A stretch of DNA of 30,757 nucleotides from a virus. Below, piece by piece: positions 6,300 to 14,581 of the stretch. The position numbers and the translations under genes are program-made. The stretch covers positions 1 to 30,757 of the IMG/VR virus record IMGVR_UViG_3300032265_001771; one strand, 5' to 3'. Position 1 is the first letter of the stretch. Each line of letters begins with the position of its first letter. A model generated the notes under the pieces. It was not told where the DNA came from. It was given only the letters and a program-made list of their open reading frames with translations, and did not search any database.

Positions 6300-7060
6300 A
6301 GGTCGTCGGAGTGCTCAGCTGGTATCAGGAGCCCCCGGCCTTCCTCGCGGCCGCCGTGGCGAGCTTCGGCCCGCACATCGACCACCTGGTCGCAGTTGAC
6401 GGGCCGTATCAGGCATTCGACCATCAGGGGCGCTCGCGCTCAGAGGTCGGTCAGGTCGAAGTGATCCAGCAGACCTGTGAGGCCATGGGCATCGGGCTTA
6501 CGCTTCACCAGCCTGACGCTCCGTTCTTCGGCAATGAGGTCGAGAAGCGGTCGCTCTGCTTCCGCCTGGCGCTTTCGGTCGCAGACCCTGGCGACTGGCT
6601 CTGGGTGTTTGACGGCGATGAGGTGCTCATGAAGGCGCCGGCGGATTTCCGTTCGCGCCTTCACTGCATTGAGCGCGACGCGATTGAGGTCACGCTGACT
6701 CAGCGCCGAGGACTTGAGGAGTTTGGCGACGTCGAACAGTTCATCGAGCTGCCCAATGACTCGCGCTCTGACATGCGGATGCTGTTCCGCGCACTGCCGG
6801 GCCTTCGCGTTGAGGGACGTCATGACGTCTACCTCGCCGGCCACGGCGACCGTACGCGCGTGCTCTGGGCGCCGCACGGCTACCCGGGCCGCGAGGACGC
6901 CTTCGTCATGACCGACGTGGTCGTCGACCACCGCAACCACCGCCGCCCCGCGCACCGTCGCAGCGCGGCCAACGACTACTACAAGACCCGCGACGCGCTG
7001 GGGCTGGAAGCCCTCCCCCGCCCAGTCCGCGCGTCCGAGGAGCATGAGGTGATGGCCTAA
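6296..7060 (+). CDS. Glycosyltransferase (GT-A/family 2-like) in the head gene cluster
   Basis: 254 residues from GTG 6296. The N-terminus (VVGVLSWYQEPPAFLAAAVAS) is the nucleotide-sugar-binding strand/helix typical of GT-A folds, followed by HLVAVDGPY. A DxD-type acidic motif is VFDGDEVL (about residues 103-110). The C-terminal third contains conserved-looking aromatic/His residues (HRNHRRPAHRRSA, basic). The gene is coupled on both sides to virion genes (GTGA before, TAATG overlap with portal after), so it is transcribed with the capsid. It may glycosylate a capsid or tail protein; the acceptor and sugar are unknown. Confidence 0.75.
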   Translation: MKVVGVLSWYQEPPAFLAAAVASFGPHIDHLVAVDGPYQAFDHQGRSRSEVGQVEVIQQTCEAMGIGLTLHQPDAPFFGNEVEKRSLCFRLALSVADPGDWLWVFDGDEVLMKAPADFRSRLHCIERDAIEVTLTQRRGLEEFGDVEQFIELPNDSRSDMRMLFRALPGLRVEGRHDVYLAGHGDRTRVLWAPHGYPGREDAFVMTDVVVDHRNHRRPAHRRSAANDYYKTRDALGLEALPRPVRASEEHEVMA

Positions 7061-8325
7061 TGCCGTGGCCCTGGCAGAAGACGACCAAGCCCGCGAACCC
7101 CGAGGAGCGCGCACCGGCTGAGTGGGGGTCGTCAGCGATCCCGGCCCCTGGCAGCAGCTCGGCGGTCGGCTACTACACCTACACCAACCGCTACGTCACC
7201 CCCGACATCGCCGTGGGCCTGCCGGCGGTCGGTGCGTCGGTTCGCCTGATCGCAAACACGCTCGCCAGCCTGCCGCTCATTGTCTACAAGGGCGAGGGTC
7301 CTGATCGTGAGCGCGCGTGGAACCTGCCGATTTATCGCCTGCTGCACGATCAGCCCAATGCCGACCAGTCCCGCTTCGACTGGATCTCGGACATCGTCTC
7401 GTGCATTGAGCTGTGCGGGAACGCCTTCCTGCAGAAGGTAAAAGACCGACGCGGGCAGGTCGTCGAGATGCACGTTCTCGATCCGAACGCAGTCCGCGTG
7501 CATCGGAGTCGCGACACCGGCGAGAAGCAATTCGACGTTCAGATCGACGGCAAGACGCAGTCAGGTCTCACCACCTCTGACATCCTGCACATCCGCGGCT
7601 ACTCGATGACCGGTTCGCTCATCGGCATCTCCACGATCTCGCAGCACAAGCACGCGCTGGGGCTCGCCCTGGCGGCCGAGGAGTACGCAGGACGCGCCTA
7701 CGCGAACGACGGAACCCCCGGCCTCGCCATCACCATCCCGGGGTCCCTCGGTCGCCAGCAGAGCGACGAGATGCGCCGCCTCTGGGCTGAGGGCCACGTC
7801 GGCCTGTCAAACACCCGCAAGCCCGCCATCCTCACCAACGGCGCGACGCTGTCGAAGGTCACCATGACGCCGGCCGACGTCGAGGTCATTGAGGCCATGA
7901 AGTACGGCGTGGAGCAGGTGGCACGGATCTTCAACATCCCGCCGACCATGCTGGGCATTCAGGGTCCCGCAAGCTCGCAGACCGCCGAGGAGGAGTCGAT
8001 CCGCTTCGCCCGCTACTGCCTGTTCCCGCGCGCCTCGCGCATTGAGCAGGCACTTCGCGCGGACGTTGACCTCTTCCCCGCCAACCGCGATCTCATGCCG
8101 GAGTTCCTGATGGACGGCCTCATGCGCGCGGACACCATCAGCCGCATGCACGGTTACTTCTTCCTGCGCTCGGCCGGCGTGGTCACGCCCAACGAGCTGC
8201 GCGCGATGGAGAACCTTCCGCCGCTTGACGCCCCTGGCGCCAACGAGATCCAGATGACGCCGGTCGGAGGTGCCCCCAACCATGGCGCCGGCGGCGACAA
8301 CCTGCCACCCGCAGGCCAGAAGTGA
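7060..8325 (+). CDS. Portal protein (HK97 family)
   Basis: 421 residues from ATG 7060, whose A is the last base of the preceding TAA. Typical HK97-type portal features: SVRLIANTLASLPLIVY near the N-terminus, LLHDQPNADQSRFDWI, NAFLQKV, the IRGYSMTGSLIGISTI loop, VARIFNIPPTMLGI, and the C-terminal RSAGVVTPNELRAMENLPPL. It forms the dodecameric ring through which TerL drives DNA. It is followed by protease and major capsid in the standard order. The tail is Gly/Pro-rich and probably disordered. Confidence 0.93.
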   Translation: MPWPWQKTTKPANPEERAPAEWGSSAIPAPGSSSAVGYYTYTNRYVTPDIAVGLPAVGASVRLIANTLASLPLIVYKGEGPDRERAWNLPIYRLLHDQPNADQSRFDWISDIVSCIELCGNAFLQKVKDRRGQVVEMHVLDPNAVRVHRSRDTGEKQFDVQIDGKTQSGLTTSDILHIRGYSMTGSLIGISTISQHKHALGLALAAEEYAGRAYANDGTPGLAITIPGSLGRQQSDEMRRLWAEGHVGLSNTRKPAILTNGATLSKVTMTPADVEVIEAMKYGVEQVARIFNIPPTMLGIQGPASSQTAEEESIRFARYCLFPRASRIEQALRADVDLFPANRDLMPEFLMDGLMRADTISRMHGYFFLRSAGVVTPNELRAMENLPPLDAPGANEIQMTPVGGAPNHGAGGDNLPPAGQK

Positions 8326-8351
8326 CCAACAACCCCGCCAAGGAGGCAATT

Positions 8352-9635
8352 ATGGGCCGCGAGAAGCCCGCCGCGGCCGCTGAAAGCCGCGAGATCATCA
8401 GCATGGGCGAACGCATTCTCGCGGACGCCCTGATCGACGGCGTTGAGCAGAACGGACGCTTTGACCAGACGACCGTGCAGTACGACCCGCAGGCGGGCAA
8501 GTGCGGCGGCTGCATCTTCTACCGAGGCGAGGCGTGGGACGGGCCTGAGGCGTGCGTGCTGGTGGCTGCCGACGTGAACGCTCAGGGCGGATGCCGCATC
8601 GGTATTCAGGGCGAGCTTCCCGGCGCACTTGAGGACGAGGTCACCGACCCGATGGCAGATCCCATGCAGCCAAACGCAGAGGGCGAAGTTGAGGACGAAC
8701 AGAGCCTTGATGACGCACTTGAAGACGTCGACGAGGCGCTGCAGCTGGGCGAGGCAGACGAGGACGATGACGAGGACGACGAGGACGACGAGGGCACCGA
8801 CACGCCCACCATCAACATCTCGATCGACCTGGACATCGACAACGGCAGCCACAACGCAAGCGACGGGTCCGAGACCAACGTCGGCAGCGACGCGGACGAT
8901 GGCACGGAGGACGACCAGCCGGCAGAGCTGCTCCCGCTCTCAGACGTGTCGCCCATGCGCTCCTCCGAGCGTCACGCGAACGCCGCCGCCACTGCGACAT
9001 GGCGTGACTCAGGCGCCGGCGATCAGTTCCGCACCATTGTCGGCTACGCCAGCCGCTTCGGTGCGATTTCCGAGGACCTCGGCGGCTTCACCGAGTCAAT
9101 CGCCCCCGGCGCGTTTCGCGACGCGCTCGCGCGCGATGACCTGGACTGCCGTCTGCTCTTCAACCACGACCCCTCGGCGATCCTCGCGCGTACCGGCGTG
9201 AACCTTGAGCTGCGCGAGGACGCGGCCGGGCTTCGCATGTGGGCGCGCGTTGACACCAACGACTTCGACGTGAACCGCGTCACGAGCAAGATGCGGTCAG
9301 GTCTCATCACCCAGTGTTCGTTCTCGTTCCTCATCGCAGATGACGGCGAGGACTGGAACATGCGCGACGGCTACCCGCACCGCGTGGTGCGTTCCGTTGA
9401 ACAGTTGCTGGACGTCTCGGTAGTGACCTACCCGGCGTACCCGCAGGCAAAGGCGGAGGTGCTCGAACGCGCCATCCGCAGTGGTCGCGTGCCTTCGGCG
9501 GCACGGGCCATCGTCGCGCCGGTTGACCCGGCGGGCATGTCTTCGTCGCTCACCCCCGAGGGCGAGGCGCTCAAGAGGCTCAAGGCCAAGGCCCGGAGCC
9601 GCCTTCACATCATCCGATTCGATCTCACGAGGTAA
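8352..9635 (+). CDS. Prohead maturation protease with Cys4 N-terminal region and acidic linker
   Basis: 427 residues from ATG 8352, which has AAGGAGG at 8340-8346; a GTG at 8322 would add ten residues. The C-terminal half (about 215 on) is an HK97-type serine protease: VGYASRFGAISEDLGGF, catalytic H272 in NHDPS, S323 in TQCSFSF, and the SVVTYPAYPQA motif. The N-terminal part is unusual. C51, C54, C68 and C81 (C-x2-C-x13-C-x12-C, in KCGGCIFYRG...CVL...GGC) are spaced like the ligands of high-potential iron-sulfur proteins. An extremely acidic linker (about 130-150, runs of Asp/Glu) follows, possibly a scaffold-like segment. The protease cleaves scaffold/delta domains during head maturation. 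Confidence 0.88.
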   Translation: MGREKPAAAAESREIISMGERILADALIDGVEQNGRFDQTTVQYDPQAGKCGGCIFYRGEAWDGPEACVLVAADVNAQGGCRIGIQGELPGALEDEVTDPMADPMQPNAEGEVEDEQSLDDALEDVDEALQLGEADEDDDEDDEDDEGTDTPTINISIDLDIDNGSHNASDGSETNVGSDADDGTEDDQPAELLPLSDVSPMRSSERHANAAATATWRDSGAGDQFRTIVGYASRFGAISEDLGGFTESIAPGAFRDALARDDLDCRLLFNHDPSAILARTGVNLELREDAAGLRMWARVDTNDFDVNRVTSKMRSGLITQCSFSFLIADDGEDWNMRDGYPHRVVRSVEQLLDVSVVTYPAYPQAKAEVLERAIRSGRVPSAARAIVAPVDPAGMSSSLTPEGEALKRLKAKARSRLHIIRFDLTR

Positions 9636-9643
9636 TCATCACT

Positions 9644-10930
9644 ATGGACAAGATCCACGAGGCCCGCGTGGCTGTCGAGGACGCGCACTCGCGCATGCTT
9701 GCCGCCGGTGAGGCCATCGAGACGGCCGAGGAGAGCGCAGACATCGCCGCGCTCGAGGCCGACTTCGATCAGGCTTCTGAGGCTGTTGAGCAGCGCAAGG
9801 CGTCGCTGGCCCGGCTTGAGAAGGTCGCCGAGGCTCGCGCGAACACGCCCGTGCTCTCCACCGACGTCCGCGTCATTTCCGAGGAGCCGACCTACCGGCC
9901 GGACTCCCCCGACAAGCGTTCGTTCGTTCACGACCTGGTGTTCAGCCAGCGTGGCGACGGCGAGGCCATGCAGCGCCTGATGCGTCTGCAGGCCGAGCAG
10001 CGTGACGTCACCACCGGCAGTGGTTCCGGTGCTGGCTTCATTCCGCCGCAGTACCTGATCGAGTACGCCGTTGAGGTCGCCCGTCAGGGCCGCCCCTTCG
10101 CGAACATCCTGCCGTCCGTGCCGCTTCCCGACACGGGCACCGTGCTGACGATCCCGCGCATGCTCACGGGTACGACCGTCGCCGCGCAGCAGGAAGGATC
10201 GTCTGTCTCCAAGACCGACGCGACTTCGGACCAGTACAGCGTGAACGTCCGTACGATCGCCGGTCAGCAGGACATTTCCCTTCAGCTTTTGGAGAGAAGT
10301 GCCAGCCCTGGCTTTGACCAGATGATCTTCCGCGACCTGGCTCTGGCGCACGCCACCGAGCTTGACCGCGAGCTGCTGGTCGGTGCTTCGGCCAGCTACG
10401 AGCACGTCGGTATCGGCAACGTGTCGTCCATCAACTCGGTGAGCTACACCGACGCCTCCCCCACGGGTGGCGAGCTGTTCAGCCAGATGATGAACGCCGT
10501 GCAGCAGGTGCTCAGCAACCGCTACCTGCCTGCGACCCACTGGATCATGCACCCGCGTCGTGCCGCTTGGCTCGCCGCGGCGACCAGCTCGTCGCCCCTG
10601 CTGTTCCAGCAGATGGGCTTCAGCTACCCGGTCGGCGGTGGTTCGGACGGCGGCGTCGTCGGTTCGCTGGCCGGCCTTCCGGTCATCGTGGACGCCAACG
10701 TCCCGACGAACCTGGGCTCCGGAACGAACCAGGACGCCGTGTACCTGGTGCGCGCAGACGACCTGTACCTCTTTGAGGGACCGATCGTCACCCGCACGCT
10801 TGACCAGGTGCTCTCGGGCACCCTCGAGGTGCGCCTGCAGCTGTTCAACTACAGCGCATTCGCTGGCGGCCGCTACCCGAAGGCCATCGCGGCCATCACG
10901 GGCACCGGCCTGGTGGCGCCGACCTTCTAG
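9644..10930 (+). CDS. Major capsid protein (HK97 fold)
   Basis: 428 residues. Residues 1-65 are a coiled-coil delta/scaffolding domain (VEDAHSRMLAAGEAIETAEE; ASLARLEKVAEARA) that the adjacent protease should remove, probably near RDVTTGSGSGAGFIPP (120-135). The rest is the HK97 shell fold: PFANILPSVPLP, the DISLQLLERSASPGFDQMI spine-helix region, ATHWIMHPRRAAWLAA, GLPVIVDANVP, and a C-terminal FNYSAFAGGRYPKAIAAI. It follows the protease closely and is followed by a strong terminator, as expected for the most highly expressed virion gene. A short rare-codon patch lies at about 10282-10302. Confidence 0.95.
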   Translation: MDKIHEARVAVEDAHSRMLAAGEAIETAEESADIAALEADFDQASEAVEQRKASLARLEKVAEARANTPVLSTDVRVISEEPTYRPDSPDKRSFVHDLVFSQRGDGEAMQRLMRLQAEQRDVTTGSGSGAGFIPPQYLIEYAVEVARQGRPFANILPSVPLPDTGTVLTIPRMLTGTTVAAQQEGSSVSKTDATSDQYSVNVRTIAGQQDISLQLLERSASPGFDQMIFRDLALAHATELDRELLVGASASYEHVGIGNVSSINSVSYTDASPTGGELFSQMMNAVQQVLSNRYLPATHWIMHPRRAAWLAAATSSSPLLFQQMGFSYPVGGGSDGGVVGSLAGLPVIVDANVPTNLGSGTNQDAVYLVRADDLYLFEGPIVTRTLDQVLSGTLEVRLQLFNYSAFAGGRYPKAIAAITGTGLVAPTF

Positions 10931-10954
10931 TCGTCGCACCGACACCGTCCGATT

Positions 10955-10990
10955 CACCCGGGGCCCCGTATGCGGGCCCCGGGTGTTTCC
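10955..10990 (+). terminator. Strong hairpin terminator after the major capsid gene
   Basis: CACCCGGGGCCC (10955-10966) pairs perfectly over 12 bp with GGGCCCCGGGTG (10974-10985), with a 7-nt loop and TTT directly after. It probably ends or attenuates the head transcript, so that capsid protein is made in excess of the genes beyond. Confidence 0.75.
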
Positions 10991-11001
10991 GGCCCCTTCT
11001 C

Positions 11002-11205
11002 ATGAGCGAGAACAACATGACCACCGCAGAACGATCGGCACAGATCACTGCGCTCCTTGACGAGCGCATTGAGGCCGCCGACAAGAACCTGAATGCGCGC
11101 GTGCGCGTGATTGACGAGAAGCTGCGCGCGCTCACCACTAGCGCCAACCTCCCGAATCAGCGCGCAGAGCGTCGCGTAACCAACGCACCGGAGAAGCGCG
11201 CATGA
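11002..11205 (+). CDS. Small hypothetical coiled-coil protein
   Basis: 67 residues from ATG 11002 (a second in-frame ATG is at 11017; neither has a clear ribosome-binding site). It is a single long charged helix (ERSAQITALLDERIEAADKN, then RVRVIDEKLRALTT) with a basic tail. The stop overlaps the next ATG (ATGA). Small helical proteins at this position are often head-decoration or head-completion factors, but no family is recognised. Confidence 0.55.
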   Translation: MSENNMTTAERSAQITALLDERIEAADKNLNARVRVIDEKLRALTTSANLPNQRAERRVTNAPEKRA

Positions 11206-11834
11206 GCGCCGACGCCCGCGATCTGTGCACCGTTGCAGACGTGCGTGCGGCACTGGAAACCCCGTCCGCAGACACGCTGCGTGACAGCCTGATTCAGACC
11301 TACATCACGATCTACTCCGAAGCGATCATCAACGACACTGATCGCGAGTTCGCTCCGGTCAGCACCGCTGCCACCCGTCGCTTCCGCCTGAACATGGGCC
11401 AGTTCGTGTTGGACCTGGCGCCCTACGACGCAGCGTCTGTGACGTCGGTCGTCCTGCACCCTGAGTCAACGGCGCCAATCACCCTGACGGCGACGGACCA
11501 GTACCTGTTTCAGCCGATCTCAAAGCCTGACGGCGTGTTTACGTCGCTTGAGCTCTCGCGCCTGATGACGGGCATCTACACCAGCGCGACCGCCGTGCGC
11601 TACGGCTTTGCGATGGTGGACATCACCGGCAACTGGGGCTTCCCGTCCGTGCCGGTGGACGTCAAGCAGGCATGCATCCTCGCGGTCACCTCCGCGATGC
11701 GCCGCGACATCAGCGCGTTCGCGATGAACACCGACGACGCCTTGATGCTCGCGCCCGACCGCGCGGCGACCTACGGCCTGCCGCAGGCCACCCGTCGCCT
11801 GCTCTACCCCTACCGCCGCCACTTGGTGTTCTAG
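11202..11834 (+). CDS. Head-tail connector/adaptor protein
   Basis: 210 residues. The N-terminal helices (TVADVRAALETPSADTLRDS, then LIQTYITIYSEAIINDTDRE) and the later VKQACILAVTSAMRRDI helix followed by a C-terminal tail match the gp6/Ad1-type head-completion proteins that form a ring under the portal. The position two genes after the capsid supports this. It abuts the next gene with no gap (TAG then GTG). Confidence 0.7.
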   Translation: MSADARDLCTVADVRAALETPSADTLRDSLIQTYITIYSEAIINDTDREFAPVSTAATRRFRLNMGQFVLDLAPYDAASVTSVVLHPESTAPITLTATDQYLFQPISKPDGVFTSLELSRLMTGIYTSATAVRYGFAMVDITGNWGFPSVPVDVKQACILAVTSAMRRDISAFAMNTDDALMLAPDRAATYGLPQATRRLLYPYRRHLVF

Positions 11835-12260
11835 GTGGCCACGTCAACCGCACCGGCCGTCATGGCCGAGCTCTACACGCTGCTTTCGGCCGACTCCGGC
11901 CTCAGCGGCGTGCGCGTGAACTACGGGCCGGCGCTACCGGACCCCGGCCGCGAGTCCGTGAACATCCTCGGGCTCAGCGGTACCCAGACCTGGGCAGCTC
12001 TTGGACGAGGTGCCAAGGAGGAGGTCTACACCCTCGAGGTTCTCATCATGGTGATCCGCGAGGGACAGCAGACCCAGCCAGCCGTGGAGCGCGCATACGC
12101 GCTTCTGGCCGAGGTCGAGTCGGTGCTTCGTACCGACCCGACGATCGGAAACACCTGCCGCGTCGCGGCAGTCGAGGACGTGAAGCTCGAGGTGGGTGCC
12201 AGTGACACGACACGATCGGCACTGCTGACCACCGGAGTCCGCGTCGACGCCCGTATCTGA
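11835..12260 (+). CDS. Probable tail terminator/tail completion protein
   Basis: 141 residues from GTG 11835, directly after the connector's TAG. Alpha/beta composition with AVMAELYTLLSADSGLSGVR at the start, a central strand EEVYTLEVLIMVIREG, a helix AVERAYALLAEVESVLR and a final strand ALLTTGVRVDARI. This matches the layout of siphophage tail-terminator proteins, which cap the tail tube and join it to the head. Assignment is by layout and position, not by a diagnostic motif. Confidence 0.55.
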   Translation: MATSTAPAVMAELYTLLSADSGLSGVRVNYGPALPDPGRESVNILGLSGTQTWAALGRGAKEEVYTLEVLIMVIREGQQTQPAVERAYALLAEVESVLRTDPTIGNTCRVAAVEDVKLEVGASDTTRSALLTTGVRVDARI

Positions 12261-12273
12261 AGGAGACGGAGAG

Positions 12274-12552
12274 ATGACCAAGATCACCTACGTCGGGTAC
12301 GCGGACGGCGTCGACGTTCAGCTGCCGGACGGTTCAGTCGTCACGGTCCTGAACGGCGAGACCGCCGACCTGCCGGACGACATCGCGCAGAGCCTCATCG
12401 CGCAGGGCTGGGAGGCCGCAGCTGGCACTCCCGCGCCCAAGAAGACCAAGTCAGACCCGCCGGCAGACGCCGGCAGCCCCACGCCCACCCAGGGACAGGA
12501 CGCAGCTCACGCGCCTGCACCCGCCGACCCGGCCGCACCTCCGGCCGCGTAA
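12274..12552 (+). CDS. Small head-tail region protein with Pro/Ala-rich tail
   Basis: 92 residues from ATG 12274 with AAGGAGA upstream. Residues 1-50 form a compact beta-rich unit ending in LPDDIAQSLIAQGWE, a pattern seen in small phage virion proteins. Residues 52-92 are a low-complexity Pro/Ala/Asp tail, probably disordered. It lies directly before the tail tube gene. Function unknown. Confidence 0.6.
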   Translation: MTKITYVGYADGVDVQLPDGSVVTVLNGETADLPDDIAQSLIAQGWEAAAGTPAPKKTKSDPPADAGSPTPTQGQDAAHAPAPADPAAPPAA

Positions 12553-12561
12553 GGAGCCTTC

Positions 12562-13608
12562 ATGGCAGTTTCAACCGGTATCCGCAGCGGCCTCTCGGCC
12601 TACCTGGGGATGAAGCAGGAGTCCGCGTATGGAACATTCATTTCGCCGGACCACTTCTACGAATTCCTTGACGAGTCAATCGCCTTCACGATTGACCGCA
12701 ACGAGTCCAAGTCGCTTCGTGCGTCGGGCCCGACGACCGCCAACTCGGTCGCAAGCCCGAACCGCGTGCTGCGCGCTGACCGCTATTTCCCCGGCAAGAA
12801 GAAGGCCGCTGGTCAGGTGAACCTTGACGTGCCCACCAAGGGCATGGGCCTGATCTTTGCCAACACCTTCGGCGCGTCGTCGATCACGACCCCGTCTGGT
12901 GCCACCAACACCCGTCAGCACACCTACACGCTGGCCGACACCTACGGCAAGAGCCTGTCCCTTGAGATCGGCCGCCCCGACAACCAGGGCAACGTCTACC
13001 CGTTTCAGTATTCGGGCATGAAGGTGTCCGCGCTGCAGCTGCAGTCGCAGATGGACCAGACCCTGCAGGCGCAGGTCACCTTCACCGGTCAGAACGAGAC
13101 CATCGCGTCCAGCAACTCGGTCCCGTATTACCCGACCACGTCAACCAATGCGGCCTACGAGCTCATGTACTGGACTCAGGGCGTGATCTCCGTCGGTGGC
13201 ACGACCCTCGGCAACGTGACCAACTTCCAGTTCACCTACACGCTGGGTCTGAAGGACGACCGCTACTTCCTCGGCGGCGCGACCATGGCCGAGCCGATCC
13301 TGCACGACTTCACCATGGGTGAGGGCTCAATCACGGTGGAGTGGAACAGCACCACCGCGTATCAGCGCTTCCTGAACAACACCACCGCGCAGATCGAGGC
13401 AAAGTGGACCTCCGCCACGGCGATTGAGGGCAGCTTCTACTCCTACGTCGACCTGGTGCTTCCCAGCTGCCGTTTCGACGGCAGCACGCCGGCGGTGAAG
13501 GGCCCTGAGGTCATCTCTCACGACCTCAAGTTCAAGATGCTGCAGCCGACGACCGACGCGACGTCGCCGCTGACGCTGATCTACCAGACCTCAGACACCG
13601 CCGACTGA
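12562..13608 (+). CDS. Major tail tube protein
   Basis: 348 residues from ATG 12562 with AAGGAG upstream. The N-terminus (SAYLGMKQESAYGTFISPDHFYEFLDES) and the alternating beta-strand composition fit the tail-tube family of actinophages. Strands with conserved Gly/Asn (SLSLEIGRPDNQG; SALQLQSQMDQTLQAQVTF) form the tube barrel. It is longer than the simplest tube proteins, which suggests an added surface domain. It is followed by a strong terminator, as expected for an abundant structural product. Confidence 0.85.
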   Translation: MAVSTGIRSGLSAYLGMKQESAYGTFISPDHFYEFLDESIAFTIDRNESKSLRASGPTTANSVASPNRVLRADRYFPGKKKAAGQVNLDVPTKGMGLIFANTFGASSITTPSGATNTRQHTYTLADTYGKSLSLEIGRPDNQGNVYPFQYSGMKVSALQLQSQMDQTLQAQVTFTGQNETIASSNSVPYYPTTSTNAAYELMYWTQGVISVGGTTLGNVTNFQFTYTLGLKDDRYFLGGATMAEPILHDFTMGEGSITVEWNSTTAYQRFLNNTTAQIEAKWTSATAIEGSFYSYVDLVLPSCRFDGSTPAVKGPEVISHDLKFKMLQPTTDATSPLTLIYQTSDTAD

Positions 13609-13615
13609 GGTAACT

Positions 13616-13658
13616 CGCCGCGGGGTCGGGCTAGATCCCGGCCCCGCGGCGTCCTGTC
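13616..13658 (+). terminator. Strong hairpin terminator after the tail tube gene
   Basis: CGCCGCGGGG (13616-13625) pairs with CCCCGCGGCG (13642-13651). Inner pairs (T-G, C-G, GGG-CCC) extend it to a 15-bp stem with loop CTAGAT, followed by TCCTGTC. It is placed so that the tube gene can be expressed above the genes downstream. Confidence 0.75.
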
Positions 13659-14207
13659 ATGGCAGCAAGCACAGCGGGTTTCGGGAAGATCAGCGGAGCG
13701 TCCGGCGATGGCACCCTCATCGTCAATGGGCTCTACGACGTCCGCAAGGCACTTTCCGCGGTCGCAGCGGATGCCGTCAAGGGCGAGAGCAAGGCCCTTC
13801 GCGAGATCGGCGACATTGTCGCCTCAGAAGCAAAATCCGTTGCTCGCCAAAAGGGACTGACGGGAACGACCGGCGATCTCGTCAACAAGATCCGTCCGTC
13901 TGTCACGCAGTCGGCGGTGTACGTGCGCGACAACGCGATGCGTACTTCAGGCAAGAACGCGCCGTTTAGCTACCCGTTCATCTGGGAGTTCGGCGGCGGC
14001 GGAGTCCGTTCCAACAAGAACGGCGGATGGTCCAAAGTGGAAAAGCGCAGCCTGATCGGTGCTCAGATCATCAAGAAGTACGGCGAACGCGCGGGCGTTC
14101 GTGGCGGCCGAGCCTTCCTGGGCCCGGCGCTGACGCGCAAGGAAGTCGTCGTCGAGCAGAAGTTCAACGAGTGGGTGGACCGTCTGTTCACCACCTACCA
14201 GCTCTAG
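13659..14207 (+). CDS. HK97 gp10-like neck/tail-joining protein
   Basis: 182 residues from ATG 13659, which lies immediately beyond the terminator and has no clear ribosome-binding site. The family layout is visible: an N-terminal helix (DVRKALSAVAADAVKGESKA), an EAKSVARQKGLTGTTGDLVNKI segment resembling the usual tG-L-...-si motif, a central FSYPFIWEFGGGG equivalent to the Ya..vEfG motif, and a C-terminal FLGPALTRKE. This family bridges head and tail. Here it lies after the tail tube gene instead of before it, a modest departure from common order. Confidence 0.7.
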   Translation: MAASTAGFGKISGASGDGTLIVNGLYDVRKALSAVAADAVKGESKALREIGDIVASEAKSVARQKGLTGTTGDLVNKIRPSVTQSAVYVRDNAMRTSGKNAPFSYPFIWEFGGGGVRSNKNGGWSKVEKRSLIGAQIIKKYGERAGVRGGRAFLGPALTRKEVVVEQKFNEWVDRLFTTYQL

Positions 14208-14218
14208 GAGAAGAACGA

Positions 14219-14581
14219 ATGCCAGAAGTCATCGTGAAGTGGCCCACGGGCGAGCGCCGTTACCCGGTGCCCGACAACTTCACATACCGCGAAATGAGCC
14301 GCATCAAGACCATGACCGGGCAGACCCCCATGCATCTCATGGAAGCCCTTGCAGAGGGCGACGCGGACGCCACCATTGCCCTGACCGTTGTCGCCATTGA
14401 GCGCGCCGGCGAAACGGTGAACGTGGACGACCTTGAGGGGCTGCCCTTCGGCGCGATCACCTCAGAGGCTGACCAGCCTGCGCCGGACCCTACGGCGGCC
14501 GTCCCGGCAGCCCCAGACGTCCCCGCCGAGGACGGCAGCAGCAGTCAGCCGACCCCCGAGAGTGGTGGAACCCCGGTCTAG
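14219..14581 (+). CDS. Tail assembly chaperone, short form (gpG-like)
   Basis: 120 residues from ATG 14219 (AGGAG upstream). It has a compact N-terminal domain (FTYREMSRIKTMTGQTPMHL, then AEGDADATIALTVVAIERAG) and a Pro/Ala/Asp-rich C-terminus. The gene lies directly before the tape measure, the place of the G/G-T chaperones. The next ORF, one frame back, encodes a chaperone-like extension, so a fraction of ribosomes is expected to shift -1 before the stop at 14579-14581. The protein coats and folds the tape measure during tail assembly. Confidence 0.8.
   Translation: MPEVIVKWPTGERRYPVPDNFTYREMSRIKTMTGQTPMHLMEALAEGDADATIALTVVAIERAGETVNVDDLEGLPFGAITSEADQPAPDPTAAVPAAPDVPAEDGSSSQPTPESGGTPV

Noticed and set aside
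9605-10957. 450-codon open frame antisense to the major capsid gene
   Set aside because: It mirrors the capsid gene's G/C third-position bias, has no family resemblance and no plausible start signal. It is a composition shadow.
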